From Exilibacterium tricleocarpae (GTDB lineage Bacteria > Pseudomonadota > Gammaproteobacteria > Pseudomonadales > Cellvibrionaceae), in contig NZ_ML660095.1 in NCBI RefSeq assembly GCF_007004655.1, positions 18,375 to 82,374 of the forward strand: a DNA stretch of 64,000 nt. Direction: 5' to 3'. The position numbers were made by a program, and so were the translations under genes. How positions within the stretch are numbered: position 1 is the first letter of the stretch; the number at the start of each line of letters is the position of its first letter. This document shows, piece by piece, positions 16,723 to 21,889 of the stretch. The notes below the pieces were generated by a model. That model saw only the letters and a list, made by a program, of their open reading frames with translations, did not search any database and had not been told where the DNA came from.

Positions 16723-16800
16723 TGGTCCGGGTACTAGGATTCGAACCTAGGGCCTCTTGCTCCCAAAGCAAGCGCTCTTCGCAAACTGAGCTACACCCGG
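16723..16800 (-). tRNA. tRNA-Pro(TGG), first copy
   Basis: Anticodon stem CTTGC/GCAAG, loop TTTGGGA (TGG). Acceptor CCGGGTG/TACCCGG, T-arm CTAGG-TTCGAAT-CCTAG, ACCA end. Confidence 0.9.
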
Positions 16801-16821
16801 AAATAAAATAAATAAAAAAAT

Positions 16822-16895
16822 TGGAGCGGCATCAGGGAATCGAACCCTGTTCCTCTGCTTGGAAGACAGGTACCTCACCATTCGGTCAATGCCGC
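16822..16895 (-). tRNA. tRNA-Gly(TCC)
   Basis: Perfect acceptor GCGGCAT/ATGCCGC with TCCA. Anticodon loop CTTCCAA (TCC). T-arm CAGGG-TTCGATT-CCCTG. Confidence 0.9.
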
Positions 16896-16903
16896 AATTT
16901 AAT

Positions 16904-16981
16904 TGGTCTAGGTGGTAGGATTTGAACCTACGGCCGCCCGGCTCCAAACCGGCCACGCTCACCAGACTGCGCTACACCCAG
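16904..16981 (-). tRNA. tRNA-Pro(TGG), second copy
   Basis: Anticodon loop TTTGGAG (TGG) on stem GCCGG/CCGGG. Acceptor CTGGGTG/CACCTAG, ACCA end. It differs widely from the first Pro gene, so it is not a recent duplicate. Confidence 0.85.
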
Positions 16982-17005
16982 AATAACCTTTTGTTAAAAC
17001 GAGTT

Positions 17006-17084
17006 TGGCGGTTCGTACGGGATTCAAACCCGTGATCCCTCGGCTGACAACCGAGTGCTTTAAATCTGGCTAAGCTAACGAACC
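17006..17084 (-). tRNA. tRNA-Asp(GTC)
   Basis: Anticodon stem CTCGG/CCGAG, loop TTGTCAG (GTC). Acceptor GGTTCGT/ACGAACC, discriminator G, CCA. Confidence 0.9.
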
Positions 17085-17090
17085 GAAAAT

Positions 17091-17235
17091 TGGTGGAGAC
17101 CGTCGGATTAATTTGATTGGATCAAATTAAAACAGCTTTGCTGTCCGAAGGGTGAAAGCCAGGACGGCTTGAGTTAATCGAACCGACCTCACAATGCTTG
17201 CAAAGCATCGTCGCCCCCGTGGTACATGGGCCCCC
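17091..17235 (-). tRNA. tRNA-Ala(TGC) with 69-nt T-loop insert
   Basis: 145-nt unit. Acceptor GGGGGCC/GGTCTCC (two G-T pairs), anticodon stem GATGC/GCATT with loop TTTGCAA (TGC), perfect T-stem GTCGG/CCGAC, ACCA. The T-loop is 76 nt (plus 17107-17182): TTCGAT, about 69 extra nt, then T. The insert can fold as three hairpins in a row: AGCC/GGCT, CAGC/GCTG, and TTAATTTGAT/ATCAAATTAA around CCA. The D-arm is poor. Confidence 0.7.
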
Positions 17236-17240
17236 GAAAT

Positions 17241-17316
17241 TGGAGCACGAGGCCGGATTCAAACCGGCGTAATACGGGGTTTGCAATCCCGCGCATATTC
17301 TCTCTGCCACTCGTGC
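17241..17316 (-). tRNA. tRNA-Cys(GCA)
   Basis: Acceptor GCACGAG/CTCGTGC, TCCA end. Anticodon loop TTGCAAA (GCA). T-arm GCCGG-TTTGAAT-CCGGC. Confidence 0.87.
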
Positions 17317-17329
17317 ATAACTTTTAATT

Positions 17330-17420
17330 TGGCAGCAGCGCCAGGATTTGAACGGCACGGGCCGCCCCGCTGAAATATGTGAGTCAAAGTCACGTGTGTT
17401 GCCAGTTACACCACACTGCT
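17330..17420 (-). tRNA. tRNA-Gln(TTG) with 16-nt T-stem insert
   Basis: Acceptor AGCAGTG/CGCTGCT, anticodon loop CTTTGAC (TTG), T-loop TTCAAAT intact, GCCA. The 5' T-stem strand reads TCAG, then CGGGGCGGCCCGTGCC, then G; removing the 16 nt (plus 17354-17369) gives TCAGG pairing with CCTGG. The insert folds as CGGG-GCGG-CCCG. Same site (52/53) as in the Met gene at 19519. Confidence 0.75.
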
Positions 17421-17427
17421 TCTTAAT

Positions 17428-17503
17428 TGGTCGTGGAGGGTGGGCTTGAACCACCAACATCGATTTTATGAAAATCGCATTTTGCCGATTAAACTACTCC
17501 ACG
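17428..17503 (-). tRNA. tRNA-Met(CAT)
   Basis: Perfect anticodon stem CGATT/AATCG with loop TTCATAA (CAT). Acceptor CGTGGAG/CTCCACG, ACCA. Elongator Met, or Ile2 if C34 is lysidine-modified; sequence alone cannot tell. Confidence 0.85.
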
Positions 17504-17508
17504 AGTTT

Positions 17509-17587
17509 TGGTACAGGCGGTGAGATTCGAACTCACAAAAAAGCGATGTTTGAAAACGCCATGTCTGCCAATTGCAATCACGCCTGC
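17509..17587 (-). tRNA. tRNA with Leu(CAA) anticodon, short variable arm
   Basis: Anticodon loop TTCAAAC (CAA); acceptor GCAGGCG/CGCCTGT; T-arm GTGAG-TTCGAAT-CTCAC; ACCA. The variable region is only about 6 T's, whereas bacterial Leu tRNAs have a long variable arm. Anticodon stem has one mismatch. Confidence 0.7.
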
Positions 17588-17594
17588 ATTAAAA

Positions 17595-17671
17595 TGGTAC
17601 CCAGCCCCAGAGTCGAACTGGGAACACCCTGGTTCTAAGCCAGGCGCCTCTGCCAATTGGGCTAGCTGGGC
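17595..17671 (-). tRNA. tRNA with Leu(TAG) anticodon, short variable arm
   Basis: Anticodon stem CCTGG/CCAGG, loop CTTAGAA (TAG). Acceptor GCCCAGC/GCTGGGT, ACCA. Variable region GTGTT (5 nt), not the long arm expected for Leu. Confidence 0.82.
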
Positions 17672-17678
17672 TTTAAAT

Positions 17679-17755
17679 TGGTACTCCGAGCGAGAGTCGA
17701 ACTCGCAACAAACCGATTTTAAGTCGGTCATGTCTTCCAATTGCATCATCGGAGC
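17679..17755 (-). tRNA. tRNA with Leu(TAA) anticodon, short variable arm
   Basis: Anticodon stem ACCGA/TCGGT, loop CTTAAAA (TAA). Acceptor GCTCCGA/TCGGAGT, ACCA. Variable region about 5 nt. D-arm resembles those of the other two Leu-anticodon genes, so the three are a related set. Confidence 0.82.
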
Positions 17756-17761
17756 ATTTGT

Positions 17762-17851
17762 TGGAAGAAGGTGGAGGAGTCGAACACCAGCCGTATCTCT
17801 ACAACTCGCCGGTTTTCAAGACCGGTTGTCCGCCACTGGACCGCACCTTCC
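17762..17851 (-). tRNA. tRNA-Ser(TGA)
   Basis: Anticodon stem CCGGT/ACCGG, loop CTTGAAA (TGA). Long variable arm as expected for Ser. Acceptor GGAAGGT/ACCTTCT. T-stem pairing is imperfect. Confidence 0.85.
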
Positions 17852-17863
17852 AAGTAATCAAAT

Positions 17864-17954
17864 TGGCGGAAGCGAAGAGATTCGAACTCTTGAAGCAACT
17901 TTCGTCACTTGCCGGTTTAGCAAACCGGTGCCTTCACCGCTCGGCCACACTTCC
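17864..17954 (-). tRNA. tRNA-Ser(GCT)
   Basis: Anticodon stem CCGGT/ACCGG, loop TTGCTAA (GCT). Long variable arm. Acceptor GGAAGTG/CGCTTCC, GCCA. Confidence 0.9.
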
Positions 17955-17963
17955 ATTTAAAAT

Positions 17964-18063
17964 TGGTGGGGAAGGTAGGACCGCAGCGGCGGACCGTTCG
18001 AACCTACGTTTCAAAATTATCCTGATTTACAGTCAGGCCTCGTTGCCACTTGAGTACTTCCCA
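17964..18063 (-). tRNA. tRNA-Tyr(GTA) with 16-nt T-loop insert
   Basis: Anticodon stem CCTGA/TCAGG, loop CTGTAAA (GTA), longish variable region, ACCA. T-stem GTAGG/CCTAC encloses TTCGAA, then CGGTCCGCCGCTGCGG, then T. Removing the insert (plus 17981-17996) restores TTCGAAT. It differs at one base from the insert in tRNA-Val. Pair 1-72 is a mismatch. Confidence 0.8.
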
Positions 18064-18068
18064 TAAAT

Positions 18069-18143
18069 TGGCTGCACAGGCAGGGATCGAACCTGCGACA
18101 TCTCGCTTAACAGGCGAGTGCTTTACCACTCAGCTACTGTGCA
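18069..18143 (-). tRNA. tRNA-Asn(GTT)
   Basis: Perfect acceptor TGCACAG/CTGTGCA, GCCA. Anticodon stem CTCGC/GCGAG, loop CTGTTAA (GTT). T-arm GCAGG-TTCGATC-CCTGC. Confidence 0.92.
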
Positions 18144-18150
18144 ATAAATT

Positions 18151-18226
18151 TGGTGTAGAGAACCGGAATTGAACCGGGATCTCCTGGGCTTCAACCAGGC
18201 GCTCTCGCCATTTGAGCTATCTCTAC
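18151..18226 (-). tRNA. tRNA-Phe(GAA), array copy
   Basis: Perfect acceptor GTAGAGA/TCTCTAC, ACCA. Anticodon stem CCTGG/CCAGG, loop TTGAAGC (GAA). Distinct in sequence from the chromosomal tRNA-Phe at 20115. Confidence 0.9.
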
Positions 18227-18231
18227 AAATT

Positions 18232-18321
18232 TGGTTGCGGGGAGCCGGCTGGGGTCGCACTCGACTTGCACCGACGTCACGGGCTTATGAAACCCGCATG
18301 ATTCTGCTTCACTATCCCGCT
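18232..18321 (-). tRNA. Initiator-like tRNA-Met(CAT) with 15-nt T-arm insert
   Basis: Acceptor GCGGG/CCCGC with an A-A mismatch at 1-72 and AACCA end, as in tRNA-fMet; anticodon stem with three G-C pairs and loop TTCATAA. T-stem GTCGG/CCGGC encloses 22 nt: TGCAAGT plus about 15 extra (plus 18249-18263) containing the hairpin GTCG-AGTG-CGAC. The acceptor 3' strand has one extra base. Confidence 0.72.
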
Positions 18322-18327
18322 TTTAAT

Positions 18328-18402
18328 TGGCACGCCGAGTAGGATTTGAACCCACATCTTCTGGTTTTGGAGACCAACGCTTTTCCATTAAGCTATCGAC
18401 GT
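18328..18402 (-). tRNA. tRNA-Trp(CCA)
   Basis: Anticodon loop CTCCAAA (CCA) on stem TTGGT/ACCAG. Acceptor ACGTCGA/TCGGCGT, discriminator G, CCA. Confidence 0.9.
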
Positions 18403-18408
18403 AACACT

Positions 18409-18648
18409 TGGTGGACATGGCGGGATTAGAACGGGGCGGCCTTCCGTACGCGAAAGGAAACAACTGAGGCATTACTCTCAGCCAAGCTAATTACTTGGAA
18501 AACGCGCGCCAGCTGACACCCGCCGTAGAGCATCGAGCCTGCATCCTCAACCATGCGTAATAGCTTATTTCAGTAACCTCCGGTTTTACCCGGCTACCCT
18601 TAACCTAATCGTTTTTGGTAGTGGTTCTCCATTCTCGCCTGCATGCCC
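18409..18648 (-). ncRNA. 240-nt structured RNA with tRNA-like ends
   Basis: The ends pair as an acceptor stem, GGGCATG/CATGTCC, followed by A and CCA, and the spacing to both neighbours matches the array. Next to it GGCGGG/CCCGCC pairs as a T-stem with loop TTCTAAT, but about 85 extra nt sit in the 5' T-stem strand; these can fold as CCAAG/CTTGG, CTGAG/CTCAG and TTCC/GGAA hairpins. The 5' part (about 120 nt) holds CTACC/GGTAG and CCGG/CCGG hairpins but no standard anticodon arm I can identify. It lacks the tmRNA D-loop consensus and tag frame. Possibly a tRNA with two large inserts. Confidence 0.5.
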
Positions 18649-18655
18649 AAAAAAT

Positions 18656-18730
18656 TGGTATCCCTAGCCGGACTCGAACCGGCGCTGCCTGATAGAAAGT
18701 CAGGAGTCCTCACCACTAGACCATAGGGAC
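18656..18730 (-). tRNA. tRNA-Glu(TTC)
   Basis: Anticodon stem CCTGA/TCAGG, loop CTTTCTA (TTC). Acceptor GTCCCTA/TAGGGAT, T-arm GCCGG-TTCGAGT-CCGGC, ACCA. Confidence 0.9.
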
Positions 18731-18732
18731 AT

Positions 18733-18806
18733 TGGTTGGCAGAGTAGGTTTTCACCTACATCTACTCGGTTATCAGCCGAGGGCTTTGCTATTAAGCTAC
18801 CTGCCA
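18733..18806 (-). tRNA. tRNA-Ile(GAT) with aberrant T-loop
   Basis: Anticodon stem CTCGG/CCGAG, loop CTGATAA (GAT). Acceptor TGGCAGG/TCTGCCA, ACCA. The T-stem GTAGG/CCTAC closes a 6-nt loop TGAAAA that lacks the TTCRA consensus. First tRNA of the main block in transcription order. Confidence 0.8.
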
Positions 18807-18826
18807 AAAAAAGCGACCACATTGTT

Positions 18827-18847
18827 AAAAAACCGATACCGTGTCGG
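18827..18847 (-). terminator. Terminator-like hairpin before the main tRNA block
   Basis: On the minus strand CCGA-CACGGTA-TCGG is followed by TTTTTT. A longer alternative hairpin (GATACC/GGTATC, plus 18835-18855) uses overlapping bases, so the two exclude each other. This is the pattern of an attenuator just upstream of tRNA-Ile. Confidence 0.55.
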
Positions 18848-19000
18848 TGGGTATCACACCTAAATAAAATTGTTTCCGCACATCCATTGCGCGTTTAGCA
18901 ATTCCATTTGCTAGAAACAAAAATCGCAATCCGTGCGAGTACTACTCCATAAAGTTCCGCTTTAGCATCCAGCTTTCGCGAATTCGTTCTTCCTGAAACG

Positions 19001-19031
19001 AAAAAACCCCGATTGTTGCCAACCGGGGTTT
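19001..19031 (-). terminator. Rho-independent terminator after the 44-codon ORF
   Basis: On the minus strand AAACCCCG and CGGGGTTT pair around 12 nt and are followed by a T run. A second perfect hairpin, CGGAAGGC-ACA-GCCTTCCG (19043-19061), lies just upstream. Confidence 0.8.
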
Positions 19032-19075
19032 CTCTAATTCACCGGAAGGCACAGCCTTCCGTTATTGAAAGCTGC

Positions 19076-19210
19076 TTACATTAGTTTGCTATCACCAAAA
19101 GTTATGCAGGGACGTTCTAGCCCACTGCGGAGTACATTTGTATCTATGGACGTTGTGGACCAGTCCGATAAATAAAAATGCTTGCTATGTTGCTGATAAT
19201 TAAAATTCAT
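19076..19210 (-). CDS. Small 44-residue ORF in the array leader (A)
   Basis: Encodes a product containing SKHFYLSDWSTTSIDTNVL followed by LERPCITFG. Supported only by its likeness to the 33-residue ORF at 19732 (shared SKH..FY..W..N..L.RP..F), by the hairpin and terminator right after it, and by a possible promoter upstream. The ribosome site is weak. It may be a leader peptide controlling the tRNA block or a small independent protein. Family unknown. Confidence 0.45.
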   Translation of the reverse strand: MNFNYQQHSKHFYLSDWSTTSIDTNVLRSGLERPCITFGDSKLM

Positions 19211-19518
19211 AATTCTTTACTTACTGTTTTTGTTCGTGTTGCGAATCTGTTTTAAACGATACGTGCTGATTTTTTTCTTTGCAAATTTAATTTTTTTGTG
19301 ATTTTTGGGTGTATTCCCGAACGTTATATAGCGTTATTTTTTTTAGGCCGAGCAATCCCCTGTTGCAACTTATGGCAAAATTACGAGAAGGGGGCATCGG
19401 AGAAAAATTGACTAAAATTCAAATTTTCCCTACCGGTTAAAACACGCTATTCATCTATAAAAAAATGTTCTAAGCCTCAATTAAAATAAATCTCTCTTTC
19501 CTGTTGATTTCCTAAATT
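19211..19518. other. AT-rich region between tRNA-Met and ORF A
   Basis: About 308 bp, very AT-rich, with no gene. A possible minus-strand promoter, TTGCAA-17 bp-TATCGT (19284-19256), could drive the 44-codon ORF. Confidence 0.4.
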
Positions 19519-19608
19519 TGGTGGCCCGTGAGAGAGTCGAAGCGAAGCGTCGCCCCGGTCTGTAACCGGCTTATGAGGCCAGCGTTCTAACCGTTGAACT
19601 AACGGCCC
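19519..19608 (-). tRNA. tRNA-Met(CAT) with 15-nt T-stem insert
   Basis: Acceptor GGGCCGT/ACGGGCC with one mismatch, ACCA. Anticodon stem CTGGC/GCCGG, loop CTCATAA (CAT). The 5' T-stem strand reads CAGA, then CCGGGGCGACGCTTC, then G; the insert (plus 19544-19558) ends in a hairpin GCGA-CGCT-TCGC. Same 52/53 position and a similar CGGGGCG start as the insert in tRNA-Gln. T-loop is 8 nt. Confidence 0.75.
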
Positions 19609-19637
19609 AATTTTTAAATTTTCATTTCCTTCAGGCG

Positions 19638-19676
19638 AAAAAAAACCCGAAAAGCGTATTTCGCCTTCCGGGTTTT
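19638..19676 (-). terminator. Terminator/attenuator just upstream of tRNA-Met
   Basis: On the minus strand AAAACCCG and CGGGTTTT pair and are followed by T's. AGGCGAAA (19633-19640) and its exact complement TTTCGCCT (19659-19666) form an alternative 8-bp hairpin overlapping the terminator stem. The tRNA begins 30 nt downstream. Confidence 0.7.
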
Positions 19677-19731
19677 CTGTATGAATACTTAAACTAAAGC
19701 TGGAAGGCCTATTGCCTACCAGATTCTTCGT

Positions 19732-19833
19732 CTAGCAGGCAAATTGTGGACGTGCGAGATCCTCCTGTGGATTACATATCATCCCGGGCGTCCAGATATA
19801 AAAACTGCCGTGCTTTGAACGTAGTAAAGTCAT
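19732..19833 (-). CDS. Small 33-residue ORF in the array leader (B)
   Basis: Begins MTLLRSKHGSFYIW and ends LARPQFAC. It starts about 20 nt after the predicted transcription start and is followed by a hairpin (TTGCCT/AGGCAA) and the attenuator-like element at 19638. It shares SKH, FY, W, N, L-RP and F with ORF A in the same order. Ribosome site weak. Likely a leader peptide or tiny protein; function unknown. Confidence 0.45.
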   Translation of the reverse strand: MTLLRSKHGSFYIWTPGMICNPQEDLARPQFAC

Positions 19834-19859
19834 TACCGTCTCAAATTTGGTTTGCGCGT

Positions 19860-19887
19860 ATTATAGGCTGGGAAGTCGTAAAATCAA
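19860..19887 (-). promoter_or_regulatory. Sigma70-type promoter for the tRNA array leader
   Basis: TTGATT (19887-19882), 16 bp, TATAAT (19865-19860) on the minus strand: a near-consensus promoter pointing into ORF B, the attenuator and tRNA-Met. Confidence 0.7.
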
Positions 19888-20114
19888 GATTCGAGTTGCC
19901 GCCTAAATAAGGTTGACTCAATCAGGTGTTGGGCTGGTTCTGCTTTTAGACCCCGGGCGTCGACACTTGTTTAACCGCCGCTGCGGCTTTGATGATGTGG
20001 AGCCGCAGGTCAAACCGGAAAAACGGCGTCGACACTCTGTCGCCACTTTGAGGGCTCACTGTCTTTCGAGACCTTAGTGTGACTTCGCAACAATATGGTT
20101 TTTAAGGGGTTGTT

Positions 20115-20190
20115 TGGTGCCCAGAGGCGGAATCGAACCACCGACACGAGGATTTTCAGTCCACTGCTCTACCGACTGAGCTATCTGGGC
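20115..20190 (-). tRNA. tRNA-Phe(GAA), chromosomal
   Basis: Acceptor GCCCAGA/TCTGGGC, ACCA; D-arm TAGCTCAGTCGGTAGAGCA; anticodon loop CTGAAAA; T-arm with TTCGATT. Closely matches the standard gammaproteobacterial tRNA-Phe, unlike the array copy. It marks the return to core chromosome. Confidence 0.95.
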
Positions 20191-20295
20191 AAAGAGCTTG
20201 ACGCCTGCAGGATGCAAGGCCGACAAAGCTGAAGAGGCGCGTATTAAACCCGTTCAGCCGCCCCGAGTCAAGGCCGCCCGGGGCCATTTGCGGAC

Positions 20296-20568
20296 TTATT
20301 GTTGCGGTGGCACATAGCCCTCTGCGGCGTCGTATTCCTCACCCGACAGGAACTTCTGCATTTGCTCGCTGAGGTAGGTGCGGGCGGTCATATCCATCAT
20401 ATTGAGGTGCTTTTCGTTGATCAGCATGGTCTGATGACGCATCCACTCCTGCCAGGCCTGGCGCGAGACATTGTCGAAAATATCCTGCCCCTTGGGGCCC
20501 GGGTACGGGGGAGCTTCCAGACCTTCCATCTGTTGCTGGTACTTGCGGCAAAATACGGTGCGGGACAT
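20296..20568 (-). CDS. yggX: Fe(2+)-trafficking protein YggX
   Basis: Small cytosolic protein of 90 residues that protects iron-sulfur enzymes from oxidation. Start [17 protein letters not shown] carries the conserved Cys7; FDNVSRQAW and [11 protein letters not shown] are typical. It lies 43 bp downstream of mutY in the usual mutY-yggX order; MutY is itself an iron-sulfur protein. Confidence 0.97.
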   Translation of the reverse strand: MSRTVFCRKYQQQMEGLEAPPYPGPKGQDIFDNVSRQAWQEWMRHQTMLINEKHLNMMDMTARTYLSEQMQKFLSGEEYDAAEGYVPPQQ

Positions 20569-20611
20569 GGGCGATACCTTTTGGTTGTCGACTGGCTGTT
20601 CGGGTTCGATC

Positions 20612-21706
20612 TCAGTCCGCGGGCTCGAGATCGGTGATGGGCTCGAGACCGGCGAGCTGCTCCAACAGGCGCTTGACCGGCGCCGCCAGCCCCAGGGCCT
20701 CGGGACGCCGAACGTTATACCAGACTGACCGACCCGCCGCCATGATCCGGTCCGGCTCCCGGTTCAGTTGCAGCAGCACCGGGGTAATGTCCAGGTGAAA
20801 GTGACTGAAGGTGTGCCGGTAACTGTCCCAGGTTTCGCGCTCGGCGAGCATCAGGTCGTGGTCGCGGCAATAGTCTTCCGGACTCTCCTCAGCGGGCAGC
20901 TCCGGAAAACTCCAGAGCCCGCCCCAAATACCCTGCGGCGGGCGCCGTTGCAGCAACAGCTCGCCGCCGGGATTGCGCAGCATCAGCATTTGTACCTGCC
21001 TGACGGGCAGTTCCTTCTTCGGTTTTTTACCCGGATAGTCGGCGGGGTTACCTTGCCGGTAAGCCTGGCAGCCGTCTTTGAGGGGGCACAAACCGCAGGC
21101 GGGTTTGCCGCGCGAGCAAAGCGTTGCCCCGAGGTCCATCATCGCCTGGGTGTAGTCACCGTTGCGGCGCTTTGGCGTGTAGGCCTCGGCATGCTCCCAA
21201 AGCTGCTTGAGCACACTGCTTTTGCCCGGCCAGCCGGACACCGCGTGAAAACGTGCCAGCACCCGTTTGACATTGCCGTCCAGTATCGGGGCGGACTTGC
21301 CGTAGGCAATACTGCAGATGGCCCCGGCAGTGGAGCGGCCGATACCCGGCAACTCACTCAGCTGCTCTACGGTGTCGGGGAATTCGCCGCCATATTGCTC
21401 TACCACCACCGCAGCGCAGCGGTGCAGGTTGCGCGCCCGCGCATAGTATCCCAGCCCGGTCCACAGGTGCAGCACCTCGTCGACCGGTGCGGCAGCCAGG
21501 GTGGCGACGGTCGGGAAGGTCTGCATAAAGCGCTCGAAATAGGGAATTACCGTATTCACCTGGGTCTGTTGCAGCATGATCTCGGAGACCCAGACGCGGT
21601 AAGCGTTGATATCCCGCTGCCAGGGCAGGTGCTTGCGCCCGTGCTGATCGAACCAGGCCAGTACGACTTTTGAGAACAATTGTGGTTGCATAGGCTGTGA
21701 CGACAT
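20612..21706 (-). CDS. mutY: Adenine DNA glycosylase MutY
   Basis: Removes adenine mispaired with 8-oxoguanine. Helix-hairpin-helix [13 protein letters not shown], substrate region [34 protein letters not shown] and the iron-sulfur cluster cysteines ([10 protein letters not shown] preceded by LCSRGKPA) are present, then a C-terminal NUDIX-like domain with FSHFHLDI. I take ATG 21706 (364 residues); the frame is open to 21826 but the extra residues do not resemble MutY. Ribosome site is poor, so the start is uncertain. Confidence 0.95.
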   Translation of the reverse strand: MSSQPMQPQLFSKVVLAWFDQHGRKHLPWQRDINAYRVWVSEIMLQQTQVNTVIPYFERFMQTFPTVATLAAAPVDEVLHLWTGLGYYARARNLHRCAAVVVEQYGGEFPDTVEQLSELPGIGRSTAGAICSIAYGKSAPILDGNVKRVLARFHAVSGWPGKSSVLKQLWEHAEAYTPKRRNGDYTQAMMDLGATLCSRGKPACGLCPLKDGCQAYRQGNPADYPGKKPKKELPVRQVQMLMLRNPGGELLLQRRPPQGIWGGLWSFPELPAEESPEDYCRDHDLMLAERETWDSYRHTFSHFHLDITPVLLQLNREPDRIMAAGRSVWYNVRRPEALGLAAPVKRLLEQLAGLEPITDLEPAD

Positions 21707-21889
21707 TGCCGACTGCGGCGCAGGTTGGTTGACGGCGGCCAGTGTGGATAGCTGTTTGATCGAGGTCAAGCCCGCAGCGCCTTTTCCCGATAAATGTTTG
21801 CTTATGAGAATAAGAATACTTATCATCTTTGCTTTTCGCGGCGCCGACCCGGCGTTGCGACATACTGCTTTGAAGTAAGGGGGCCATGG

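Noticed and set aside
17091..17235. Group I intron in tRNA-Ala
   Set aside because: The insert is 69 nt and in the T-loop; group I introns are several times longer and sit in the anticodon loop.
16293..18066. Several 60-150 codon plus-strand frames across the array
   Set aside because: They translate tRNA genes in antisense (recurring GLEP/DSNP-like peptides), a known artefact.
18409..18648. tmRNA (ssrA)
   Set aside because: No GGATTCGAC-type D-loop and no resume codon with an ALAA-ending tag frame.
14376..20110. CRISPR array
   Set aside because: The regular spacing comes from tRNA genes with different sequences; there is no constant repeat.
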